From contig JAIUNM010000001.1 in NCBI GenBank assembly GCA_020162035.1, positions 186,001-250,000 on the forward strand: a DNA stretch of 64,000 nucleotides, given 5' to 3'. The notes beneath the pieces were generated by a model, which was not told the origin of the DNA, searched no databases, and worked only from the letters and a program-made list of their open reading frames with translations. Each line of letters opens with the position of its first letter. The first letter of the stretch is position 1. Source of the stretch: Bacteroidota bacterium. Its GTDB lineage: Bacteria; Bacteroidota; Bacteroidia; B-17B0; Aurantibacillaceae. A program made the translations under genes and the position numbers. This document shows, piece by piece, positions 32,681-39,997 of this stretch.

Positions 32681-33511
32681 TTACATCTGAGCGTTCAACA
32701 GTTCGGCAACAGTTTTAAGTTGTGAAGTGTCTTTGCCGAGTTGGTTGATTATTTTTGCAAGAAGTGTGATCTCTTCATCTTCAAAATTCTCAGCCACTTG
32801 TTTTCCAAACTCCAAATAACTTTTTTCTTCATCGGTCAAACTTGGCGCATCTGTTTTTTTAGAGAGCGTTACTTCAGTTTCTTCAATCGGACTATCGATG
32901 CGTTTACCATTGGTATTTTCATCTACAATAACACCCGCCAAACCCTCCAATCCGGGAACTTTTGTTAGCCATTGCGGATTCCTTCGCATTACACCTTCAA
33001 TTGCCGAACCTGCTAAAGAACCTAAATCCAGTTTGCCAAAATGATTCGGTTTAAGTTTTGCTTTTTCCAATTGACCGGATAATTCATCAATGTATTCTTC
33101 AGCTTCTTGTAACTCCAGTTTTGTGCGATCCAACTCTTTTATCAACTGATCTCTGTCCCAACGTTCACGCTCCACGGCAATCGATTCTTTTATTTTGGTA
33201 TTGATATCGGTTACTTCTCCCAAGCTTCTGTTTACTTCCGGTTTTTTCTCTTCAACTTCAAACACATACTTTGTATGGCTGATCGTTTCTGATGGTGAAT
33301 TGTAAACATTGATGCGGATAAACTTTGTTTCATTGGTCATCACATCTTCGTAGCTGTCGAATTCCGACATATCGGTTGTTTTCATCACCACTTTAAAATT
33401 GTCCACGAATATTTCGTAAGCCAAGGGACTTCCTTTGGATGATTGTTTCTCAAGCATACGCTTGATGATCTCTATTTTTTGCGGGTTATATGCTTCAATT
33501 ATCTTTGCCAT
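32681..33511 (-). CDS. Coiled-coil protein of the virus-like block
   Basis: A 276-residue protein: alpha/beta N-terminus (1-110), a coiled coil (about 120-155, RDQLIKELDRTKLELQEAEEYIDELSGQL), a short hydrophobic-rich linker, then an acidic helical end (EEKSYLEFGKQVAENFEDEEITLLAKIINQLG). The plan could suit a scaffold or an attachment protein. It overlaps the next upstream gene by 13 bases. No family is recognised. Confidence 0.55.
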   Translation of the reverse strand: MAKIIEAYNPQKIEIIKRMLEKQSSKGSPLAYEIFVDNFKVVMKTTDMSEFDSYEDVMTNETKFIRINVYNSPSETISHTKYVFEVEEKKPEVNRSLGEVTDINTKIKESIAVERERWDRDQLIKELDRTKLELQEAEEYIDELSGQLEKAKLKPNHFGKLDLGSLAGSAIEGVMRRNPQWLTKVPGLEGLAGVIVDENTNGKRIDSPIEETEVTLSKKTDAPSLTDEEKSYLEFGKQVAENFEDEEITLLAKIINQLGKDTSQLKTVAELLNAQM

Positions 33512-33846
33512 TTTTCTGGTTGTTTTAATGCGATGTGTTTTGGTATTACCTGAATAAAGCGAACGTGATTGACGGATGCCGAGTAGTTCTGAATGCTGAT
33601 GTATCCCTGATGCTCATACAACTGCTCATTGGTTCTGTCCACACTCAAATCAAAGAGTCCGAATTCAGAAGTGATGTTGATGTTCACCGGCTCATCCACC
33701 ATAATGTAGAACTGGTTGTAGGCTTCAATATCCACATGCTCGTTTGGTTGTAATACCAAGTGGCGAAAGCGGATGTAATAATTTTTTCCGTATCCAAGTT
33801 CATCCATTCTGCGTGGGATGTATTCCAATGCTAATGCTATGTTCAT
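33499..33846 (-). CDS. Small beta-rich protein, candidate jelly-roll structural protein
   Basis: 115 residues with about eight predicted strands (RFRHLVLQPNEHVDIEA, FYIMVDEPVNINITSE, YISIQNYSASVNHVRFIQVIP) and few helices. Small single jelly-roll proteins are typical vertex or decoration parts of tailless icosahedral viruses, which is the inference here. Overlaps both neighbours (13 and 4 bases). Confidence 0.5.
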   Translation of the reverse strand: MNIALALEYIPRRMDELGYGKNYYIRFRHLVLQPNEHVDIEAYNQFYIMVDEPVNINITSEFGLFDLSVDRTNEQLYEHQGYISIQNYSASVNHVRFIQVIPKHIALKQPEKWQR

Positions 33847-34187
33847 GATTTACCTCCTTCTTCTTCAATTTCCACCCACACGTAAACATTCACCACATAC
33901 TCATAATCTGCTTTGCTTTGTTCACCTAATCGGTCTTTATAAATTCCCTGAATGATGGTACTGTCTCCGTCAACGATCACAATGTCCTCTTCGGTTTTAG
34001 TTTGATGAGAGAATAAGCTTGCTCGCCAGTTACGGTTCTGTGAAAAATCTCCTGCACCTATATTTTCATCCGATTGGATGTGTGTAGCATAGAAGATATT
34101 TGCCTGTTCGCAACTTTGCAACTTTAATTCACCGATGAGTTTGTTTCGCTTAAAGGGTATCAGGGATTTTAAAATTTCTGCTCGCAT
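33843..34187 (-). CDS. Beta-rich protein of the candidate structural set
   Basis: 114 residues, beta-rich, ending YEYVVNVYVWVEIEEEGG. The ending resembles that of the 34384 protein (YRVSLYLDCEMEDE), and both place an FxxY/R-type loop before the last strands, so the two may be distant paralogues. Start overlaps the previous gene's end by 4 bases. Structural role is an inference from neighbours. Confidence 0.5.
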   Translation of the reverse strand: MRAEILKSLIPFKRNKLIGELKLQSCEQANIFYATHIQSDENIGAGDFSQNRNWRASLFSHQTKTEEDIVIVDGDSTIIQGIYKDRLGEQSKADYEYVVNVYVWVEIEEEGGKS

Positions 34188-34189
34188 GA

Positions 34190-34387
34190 TTATGGTTGTT
34201 TTATTGCTTCTGCTTCTTTGGGTGTTACTTCGATTCCTGTTCCGTCTGTTTTTGGGATTTTGATTAAGCGGCCACCAACTTCAATTCCGATGATGCGCTT
34301 GGCATTTTTCGGAAGCTTTACCTGAAAGTGCTTCACCTGTCCGGCTTTGGTAATGCGTAACTGCGTTATTAAGACCTGCTCTTTCAT
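34190..34387 (-). CDS. Very small beta-rich protein
   Basis: 65 residues: LITQLRITKAGQVKHFQVKLP and AKRIIGIEVGGRLIKIP form four likely strands, followed by a short helix with PKEAEAIKQP. It overlaps the next upstream gene by 4 bases and sits 2 bases before the 33843 gene, so it is translated with both. It could be a subunit or a domain split from the downstream protein. Confidence 0.5.
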   Translation of the reverse strand: MKEQVLITQLRITKAGQVKHFQVKLPKNAKRIIGIEVGGRLIKIPKTDGTGIEVTPKEAEAIKQP

Positions 34388-34770
34388 GATAATTCATCCT
34401 CCATTTCACAGTCCAGGTATAAAGACACACGGTAAGGAGCAAAGGGAGTTCTCAAATCATCGGTATCGGTGAAGGTGAGTTTTACCAAACCATTTCCCGG
34501 TGCTACATTTCCCAAATCATAGTAGCGTTGTTTTGGAGCTACATTGATTCCGGACATAAGCAGTTTGCTTTCGTAATTATCAGGGAAGAACTCTTCTTTG
34601 TTGATCTCAATCTTTTGTGTTCCCCTGAAATAAAGCAGGTCATCCTTATCCGATGTAATCAGCACACCTTTTACCGCCTTGATGTTTTTATCAAGTTCGT
34701 AAGTTTTACTTACGGTCTTGTTTGCATCGGTCACCTGAAGGTCAAAGCGTTTCTTTACTGGTTTTAACAT
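34384..34770 (-). CDS. Beta-rich protein, candidate minor capsid protein
   Basis: A 128-residue beta-rich protein: YELDKNIKAVKGVLITS, LLYFRGTQKIEINKEEFF, LLMSGINVAPKQRYYDLG and YRVSLYLDCEMEDEL. Strand content and length suit a single jelly roll. It is the first gene after the strong hairpins that follow the candidate capsid gene, so it would be made at a lower level than that protein. Inference only. Confidence 0.5.
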   Translation of the reverse strand: MLKPVKKRFDLQVTDANKTVSKTYELDKNIKAVKGVLITSDKDDLLYFRGTQKIEINKEEFFPDNYESKLLMSGINVAPKQRYYDLGNVAPGNGLVKLTFTDTDDLRTPFAPYRVSLYLDCEMEDELS

Positions 34771-34802
34771 CTTGTTTTTTCTTTAATGAATTAATAATTG
34801 GT

Positions 34803-34867
34803 CGTGTCCCTGACACCTGAGTCCTCCGAGTTACGCAGCACATGTGGCTGCGTAACTTCGGACTCAG
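34803..34867 (-). terminator. Twin strong hairpins after the candidate major capsid gene
   Basis: The larger hairpin (34817-34867) pairs CTGAGTCC with GGACTCAG and GTTACGCAGC with GCTGCGTAAC around ACATGTG, with a small internal loop. A second one (34804-34816) is GTGTC-CCT-GACAC. They fill the 105-base gap behind the gene ending at 34876. Rather than a plain terminator (no long T run follows on the minus strand) they may stabilise or attenuate transcript so that the capsid gene is expressed most. Confidence 0.7.
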
Positions 34868-34875
34868 TACCCCGG

Positions 34876-35595
34876 TTATGGAGTAGTGATAGTGCCATGC
34901 AATCCAACATACACATGGGTTTTCGGGTCTAAGCCCTCCATTGAACCCAAGTCGATGGTTGCTTCAATCAGGATATCATCGTGGATCATACGTGGATTAG
35001 CCAGTTTGTAATACCCTACAGGAACGGTGTTCATTGTTTTGGTTTTAAAAATGGTGTTCACGGTTTCCGGCATGATGATTTTTTTGTTGCTTTTCAAAGA
35101 GAATTCACCGTTTGATAAAGCAGCGAAATCTTCAATGCCATCGTATTTCGCTCCGATAATTTTATCCTTGTTTACTTCGGCAGGAATTCCGGCAAGCAAA
35201 AAGATTCCGCTTACAAGCAAGGCTTGGTTCTTTGGCAATTTTGCATTGCTGATGTTACGCAAGCCAACCTCTTTGTCGTCCTGTGTTTCAAACATCTTGA
35301 TGGTTTTGGAGTTCACTGCTTTGATGCTGTAAATTACAGTATCAGCCAAACGCAATTCACCTTTCATTAAACCATCTTTAATGTGTTGTGGCAACTCATT
35401 AAAATGTTTTTCCATTTCGGCACGTGATCCTTTGCTCGCAGGAACACCGCTTGCCAGTTTGTTGATGGTGCGCATGCGCTGAATTGGATTCATGCGTCTT
35501 AATGCGCCAAGCAATTCCTCATTGTCAACTGCATCCAAGCCTAATAAGGCTCCTGCATTGTTGTATTCTTCTACTCCGTCTAATACGCCTAACAT
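34876..35595 (-). CDS. Candidate major capsid protein of a tailless virus-like element
   Basis: A 239-residue protein: helical N-terminus (1-75, LLGALRRMNPIQRMRTINKLASG) then a long beta-rich part (about 80-239) with LADTVIYSIKAV, IKMFETQDD, LPKNQALLVSGIFLLAGIPAEV, FSLKSNKKIIMPETVN and HVYVGLHGTITTP. The motif order (beta strand, N-x-LP-x-x-x-x-LVSGIFLLAG) is reminiscent of jelly-roll capsid proteins. Supporting context: intergenic hairpins behind it and small beta-rich genes downstream. No tailed-phage coat motif is seen. Assignment is an inference. Confidence 0.45.
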   Translation of the reverse strand: MLGVLDGVEEYNNAGALLGLDAVDNEELLGALRRMNPIQRMRTINKLASGVPASKGSRAEMEKHFNELPQHIKDGLMKGELRLADTVIYSIKAVNSKTIKMFETQDDKEVGLRNISNAKLPKNQALLVSGIFLLAGIPAEVNKDKIIGAKYDGIEDFAALSNGEFSLKSNKKIIMPETVNTIFKTKTMNTVPVGYYKLANPRMIHDDILIEATIDLGSMEGLDPKTHVYVGLHGTITTP

Positions 35596-35698
35596 ATTGT
35601 TTCGTTTTTATGGTTATTACTTATTTTACTTTTTGATGATGATGATGCTCCGACCCGGAGAGGGGTTTAGATTCTGCTAAATTCAGTTCAGGTATCTT

Positions 35699-36316
35699 TT
35701 AGAAATTCTTTTCGCTTACGTCCAGCATTCCCATTTCTCCTTGCAATCCGCCTGAAACAGATTGTTTGGCTTCAAATTTTTTGGCGGACTCTTCTACTTG
35801 TCGTTCGATACGATCTAATTCGCTCAAATACTTATTGCCTTGAAGTTCATTTCCACTGGGATAAGTAAAATACTGAACCTCTCCCATGCCATTTGTGCCA
35901 TCGTCAGATTCCTCATTCTTTTTACTTTTAATGATTTTGTCGAGGAACAATTTTCGTTTAAACTCTTCTTTGAAAGCCGCCATTCGTTGTTTCACGCCTT
36001 CAAAACCTTCTTTTCTTGTTCCGTTCATTGCTCCGGCAACTGCTTGATAACCGCCCGAAGCCATCATGCCGACACCAAAAGCTGCTGCGCCATTACTGCC
36101 TATGTAATGACCAACTCCTGTTACTGCAATTCCGACCAAGAAAGAAGAACGTCCGAGAACCGCACCTGCTAAGCCACCACCAACCGCACCGATCAAAATA
36201 TCACGACCTGTTTCAATTGCGGTCTTTTTGATATTACTTTTGGCATGCTCCGAGGTTAATCCATCAAGGAGCTCTTTTTTTTGCGCCTTTTTTTGATATG
36301 AATTTTTCTTCTTCAT
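35699..36316 (-). CDS. Glycine-rich membrane protein of the virus-like block
   Basis: A 205-residue protein with a lysine-rich start (KKKNSYQKKAQKKE), then a long hydrophobic, glycine-rich stretch (about 38-102, GAVGGGLAGAVLGRSSFLVGIAVTGVGHYIGSNGAAAFGVGMMASGGYQAVAGA) able to form two or three membrane helices, and a polar C-terminal half with basic and acidic clusters. Such proteins occur in the internal membrane of tailless viruses. No family is recognised. Confidence 0.5.
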   Translation of the reverse strand: MKKKNSYQKKAQKKELLDGLTSEHAKSNIKKTAIETGRDILIGAVGGGLAGAVLGRSSFLVGIAVTGVGHYIGSNGAAAFGVGMMASGGYQAVAGAMNGTRKEGFEGVKQRMAAFKEEFKRKLFLDKIIKSKKNEESDDGTNGMGEVQYFTYPSGNELQGNKYLSELDRIERQVEESAKKFEAKQSVSGGLQGEMGMLDVSEKNF

Positions 36317-36343
36317 GTTTTTAATTTTTTCTTTGTTGTTTTA

Positions 36344-38137
36344 TTAAAGCAATTCAACTGCTTGCTTCTTTTGTTTTTTACTCTTTACTGCTGTCCGTTT
36401 ACCTCCTTTCCGCTTTTTCTTTTTGCTTTTTGGAATTCCGGACAAAGCAGGTTTTGCTGTTTGTTTTTTTCCTCCGGTGACCATTCGGTATCCTGCGTAC
36501 AGTAGCCCTAATGCGCCAACTCCGATTCCTACAGGCTTGATCCACTTTTTATTCTTGTCCCAAAATCCTTCGGGTTTTGGATCGTCACCACCCGATGATG
36601 TTTCTCTGTTTGCAGACTTGTTTGCGCTTCCCGAACTGTCACCTCCACCTGAATCATCTCCTCCGCTTCCTGCATCTTCATTTTGTGAGGGAGTGTTACT
36701 CTTTTTAAGCACCATCGGTTTACTGTTACTGTTAGAACTTCCACTATCGAAATTCATATCCGCAGATCCGCCACTTTCACCTGAAGAGGAAGAAGTATCT
36801 CCACCGTTTTCTCCGCCACCGCCACCTGATTCGCTTGCTCCACCTTCGCCACCGCTTTCTTCAAAGTCTTTTGCTCCTTTGTCTTTTTTAGGAAGGATGT
36901 TTCCAATTCCTTTTAATAGTCCTGCAATTGCTGTGAGGATAGTGGTTGCTGCGGTTACGGATGCAGCTGCCGAATAAGGTTCTCCTAATCCATTGAGCTG
37001 ACTCAACTCTTCGCTTTGGTAGATATCGCTTCCCAATAATTCTTCTGTTGAAGAATATTTGTCAAGACCACTCATGTCATCGGCTATGTAACCAAGACCG
37101 CTTACTTGTTTGTCTCGGTTTCCTCTTCCTGTAAGGATTGCCTTTTGGAAATTTTCAGGGATTCCACCTGCACCGTAGAAAATACCTTGTAGTTTGTCTT
37201 TTACTTTTTTCAATCGCTCAAACTTTCCCATGTCTATTCCTCGCTTTTGTGCTTCTTCGTTTGAGAGGTATGCATAGCGCAGACGTTGAGCAATCTTAAA
37301 CATGTTTGTTTTCAGAGCGATTAAAATTCCGTTACGGATAAGTACCGTTGCAGGGTTTAATCGGTTGGTGATGTGAAAGCCCATTTTTGCGATGGCTTTG
37401 ATACCACCTTTTTTGTAGGCTTCTTTAATTGCACCTTTTTTGAAGATTTGTTTAAAGCCTCCGCTTTTTTGTTTTGGTTCTCCGCCTTTTCTTTTGAAGA
37501 GCCTGCCGAGTTCTGCCATTGCTTCACGGTCATCATATATCCCGATTAGTTCAACAGCATCGATGTTTTTGTTTGAAGAGTCATTGACTCCGTTTAAATA
37601 TTCTAAGTCCATTTTTGTGTCTTTTTTTTCGCTGTAGGTTTCTTCGTAATCAAAATGTCTCACTACACAATCGATGGTGATGTAACTGCCATCGCTTAAA
37701 GGAACAATCGGGTAGATGTGCTGAAAGTGATCCTCTTTGTATTTGGTGATTCGCAGGATGTGCCTGATTTTTAAATTGCTCAGGATGCTGCTGATAAACA
37801 CCGTGTAACAGTCACAGTCCACACCGTATTTCCTGTCGTGCCATGCTCTTGCCGGGCTTCTGATTTGTTCCTTTCCATCTTCATCTTTGCGGTAAGCGAT
37901 GTGGTCGTAAACAAATTGCCATATTGCTTTGCAGGTTTCATACACTGTATTTCGCTTTAACTGCTTTGCAATTTTATCAGTATGAAAAAGCGTCTCTCTT
38001 ACCACCTGCGGAATGAAGCGAATTGTGTCCGCAACCGTAGCACCCTCCTTTTTGGTAATGGTCATCAGCATTGCCTTTGGGAAAAGATGATCGAACTCTG
38101 CACCGCTTTTTATTTTTACTTCTTCTCTGCGTTCCAT
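36344..38137 (-). CDS. Transglutaminase-like cysteine protease/structural protein with C-terminal membrane anchor
   Basis: A 597-residue protein. The N-terminal 200 residues have a transglutaminase-like core: Cys in GVDCDCYTVFISSIL (108-110), His in HFQHIYPIVP (140) and Asp in SYITIDCVV (156). A helical middle (210-390) follows, then a low-complexity stretch rich in Gly, Ser, Glu and Asn (about 420-530), a membrane segment (about 545-567, VGIGVGALGLLYAGYRM) and a very basic lysine-rich tail. Could process or cross-link virion proteins, or cut peptide stems. Start overlaps the 38137 gene by one base. Confidence 0.65.
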   Translation of the reverse strand: MERREEVKIKSGAEFDHLFPKAMLMTITKKEGATVADTIRFIPQVVRETLFHTDKIAKQLKRNTVYETCKAIWQFVYDHIAYRKDEDGKEQIRSPARAWHDRKYGVDCDCYTVFISSILSNLKIRHILRITKYKEDHFQHIYPIVPLSDGSYITIDCVVRHFDYEETYSEKKDTKMDLEYLNGVNDSSNKNIDAVELIGIYDDREAMAELGRLFKRKGGEPKQKSGGFKQIFKKGAIKEAYKKGGIKAIAKMGFHITNRLNPATVLIRNGILIALKTNMFKIAQRLRYAYLSNEEAQKRGIDMGKFERLKKVKDKLQGIFYGAGGIPENFQKAILTGRGNRDKQVSGLGYIADDMSGLDKYSSTEELLGSDIYQSEELSQLNGLGEPYSAAASVTAATTILTAIAGLLKGIGNILPKKDKGAKDFEESGGEGGASESGGGGGENGGDTSSSSGESGGSADMNFDSGSSNSNSKPMVLKKSNTPSQNEDAGSGGDDSGGGDSSGSANKSANRETSSGGDDPKPEGFWDKNKKWIKPVGIGVGALGLLYAGYRMVTGGKKQTAKPALSGIPKSKKKKRKGGKRTAVKSKKQKKQAVELL

Positions 38138-38628
38138 TATGCTTTTGGCTGACTAAGTGTTAGTGTATCTGTTTTTGTGTAAGGAACTTTTTTCCATCCC
38201 AAATCGATTGTCGTTAAAGTTTTGACATCAATCTTCACCGGCTCTTTGTTTTGTATAGCTCTCAAGAGGCTTCCCGACAGAGAAAAAATATTCATGAGCG
38301 GAACTCGTATCATCATCTGCTCAACCACTGCTTCACCGAAAGCAGGAATGCTAATGTCTTTGTCAACTACCTGAGAAGAACCGACTGTTGTGCCTTTGTA
38401 CACGAGCTTGACAAAAGGAAACTTGATTTTAAAAGGAGTGCGTGTCGGATTTTTCAACTGCACGTCAACCCGTATGGTTAATCCTGAAAGATCAAGCTTG
38501 TGTATTTTTGCCATCGGTACAGTTTCCAACTCAGCATTCATTTTGTTCAGACGCACCACATACACCGTTCCGCCAATCAATACTCCGCCTACAACTGTTC
38601 CTACTGCTAATTTTTTCCAAGTCTCCAT
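38137..38628 (-). CDS. LEA14-like beta-sandwich membrane-anchored protein
   Basis: A 163-residue protein: one N-terminal membrane segment (about 8-26, VGTVVGGVLIGGTVYVVRL) then a LEA-like beta sandwich (about 45-120) seen in LSGLTIRVDVQLKNPTRTPFKIKFPFVKLVYKG and EAVVEQMMIRVPLM. LEA14/WHy domains bind surfaces or partner proteins and occur in membrane-anchored forms. It overlaps the transglutaminase-like gene by one base, and the next upstream gene by one. Confidence 0.6.
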   Translation of the reverse strand: METWKKLAVGTVVGGVLIGGTVYVVRLNKMNAELETVPMAKIHKLDLSGLTIRVDVQLKNPTRTPFKIKFPFVKLVYKGTTVGSSQVVDKDISIPAFGEAVVEQMMIRVPLMNIFSLSGSLLRAIQNKEPVKIDVKTLTTIDLGWKKVPYTKTDTLTLSQPKA

Positions 38629-38915
38629 TACTTCTTTTTTAATCGTTCGCTGATATAATCGCCTGTTACTTTAAATGCCATCCAAATCACTCCGCCCACA
38701 AGTGCTTTTAAGGCGTAATCGGCAAGCCCTGAATAGTCCAGGTTGGCAAGCAAAATGGTTCCGGTGAGAAACATGTTGCTTGTGCTGTCGCTGCTTGTTT
38801 GAGTTTCTTTCATTTTGTCTCCTTTCTTTTTGGTTCTTACTGTTTGTGGATACAAAGTTGCAGCGGTGGTCTGACTCACTTTCCGCTTTAGTAAGCCGTT
38901 GTCCAACATCTGCAT
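38628..38915 (-). CDS. Small membrane protein of the virus-like block
   Basis: 95 residues, with a basic start (LKRKVSQTTAATLYPQTVRTKKKGDK) and one or two hydrophobic stretches (about 48-62 and 70-86, ALVGGVIWMAFKVTG), ending in ISERLKKK. One of several small membrane proteins in the block. No family is recognised. Confidence 0.5.
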   Translation of the reverse strand: MQMLDNGLLKRKVSQTTAATLYPQTVRTKKKGDKMKETQTSSDSTSNMFLTGTILLANLDYSGLADYALKALVGGVIWMAFKVTGDYISERLKKK

Positions 38916-38935
38916 TCTTATGCTTTCAAATGGAT

Positions 38936-39160
38936 TTATTTGGCTTTCAATTCTCCGGGGATTCCGAACTGTTCTACAATTTTTCGCACTTGCTCAATGG
39001 TTAAGTAGCGTTTGTTTTTCATTCCCCATGCTTCATTGAATGGTTCTAACCATCGTTGGAATGTTTTTGGAGGCACACCGTATATCTCCCGCAGTTCTTT
39101 GCGTGTGTAGGTTTTCAGAATGAATGTTCTTTCTTTTATTTCTTTAGTTTGCTCGCTCAT
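38936..39160 (-). CDS. Small helix-turn-helix protein, paralogue of the one at 40871
   Basis: 74 residues with a MerR/excisionase-like turn: TYTRKELREIYGVPPKTFQRWLEPF, then KNKRYLTIEQVRKIVEQFGIP. It is 25-30% similar to the 40871 protein (TKKELANLYEITPHCFTTMLAPF, RYYTVKQVEKIFSHLG), including the spacing of conserved positions. Probably binds DNA as a regulator of the block or of excision. Confidence 0.6.
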   Translation of the reverse strand: MSEQTKEIKERTFILKTYTRKELREIYGVPPKTFQRWLEPFNEAWGMKNKRYLTIEQVRKIVEQFGIPGELKAK

Positions 39161-39162
39161 TA

Positions 39163-39723
39163 TTAAAGGATGTATTGAAGGTTAATAATGGTGATCTGGA
39201 AAATTTGCAAAAGGTCAAATTGCTTTTGCTCTAAAAGCATTCTGCGGTAGCGCAGGAATACCATAATGTTTGGCGACTCCATGTATTTCAGGATGCCGTT
39301 TGCAAGCGTGGTAATGCCCTCGTTGTAATGTGGAACTGCCTTGCGTTGTTCCTTTACTTCTTCTAACCAAGACGCTGTACCGGATAAACCGTTTTTGTAG
39401 TTGATGTTTAACCAATCAATCGGCTTGGAAATGTATCTTCCTCTTCTGCGTGAAACAAAACGCTTGGCTAAACAGATGCGTTCAACAAGGTCTTTGAAAT
39501 TGCGTTTGCAATTTTTGTTGTTTTCAAAATGCTCCGAAAGCAAATCTTTTAATTGTTCTGTTTCGTTTATGGAAAATTCTCTGTTATTCCATAATGAACT
39601 GTAAGCTAAAGTCCATAATCCGTGAACCAGTTTGTCAAGATCAGGAGTGCGGCCTCCTTTAATTAATTTTAACTGGATTACTTTTGCTTCTTTTTTCTTT
39701 TGGATTTTTCTAACTGCGCTCAT
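39163..39723 (-). CDS. First gene of the virus-like block, unknown function
   Basis: A 186-residue basic, helical protein beginning MSAVRKIQKKKEAKVIQLKLIKGG, with RFVSRRRGRYISKPIDWLNINY in the middle. Basic stretches and position at the head of the block suggest a DNA-binding or replication-related role. Nothing allows a firm family. It lies 2 bases upstream of the small helix-turn-helix gene. Confidence 0.5.
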   Translation of the reverse strand: MSAVRKIQKKKEAKVIQLKLIKGGRTPDLDKLVHGLWTLAYSSLWNNREFSINETEQLKDLLSEHFENNKNCKRNFKDLVERICLAKRFVSRRRGRYISKPIDWLNINYKNGLSGTASWLEEVKEQRKAVPHYNEGITTLANGILKYMESPNIMVFLRYRRMLLEQKQFDLLQIFQITIINLQYIL

Positions 39724-39997
39724 ATGAATTGTTTTTATTTGTTACTCGTTTAGTGATTACGAGAACAAAGTTGCGACAACTCAAAGGGGCACTTTCCGGT
39801 TATTACCCTTAACTGAATTCAATTAAATGCTATTGAAAATTGTTTGATGTAAGTCGTGAATTTTTTAAAAAATCGCACGTAACTTGATGTAATTTGATTT
39901 ATTGTTAAACATCTGGAAGCGATGTCCATCAAGTGCTTTGGATGGGAAACAAAAAAGCCGGAGAATGTCCGGCTTTTAGTGAAAATTTAATTTACTA
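39724..39997. other. Regulatory gap of 274 bases before the virus-like block
   Basis: No gene is supported. On the minus strand a -7-like CAACTTTG (one mismatch, plus 39766-39773) sits just after the inverted repeat AGTTG-TCG-CAACT (plus 39770-39782), a plausible operator for the block. The middle carries AT-rich direct repeats (TTGATGTAA at two places). The lower part is the terminator of the 39998 gene. Confidence 0.4.
39951..39976 (-). terminator. Intrinsic terminator of the gene at 39998
   Basis: AAAAGCCGGA and TCCGGCTTTT form a 10-bp stem with a 5-base loop, 22 bases past the stop codon, with T runs on the minus strand. Confidence 0.8.

Noticed and set aside
34876..35595. HK97-type coat protein of a tailed phage
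   Set aside because: No protease, portal or terminase is nearby, the N-arm and E-loop pattern is not seen, and the rest of the block lacks tail genes.
36423..36977. Proline- and serine-rich plus-strand frame of 184 codons
   Set aside because: It is the complement of the Gly/Ser-rich low-complexity part of the transglutaminase-like gene; its composition is an artefact of that repeat.
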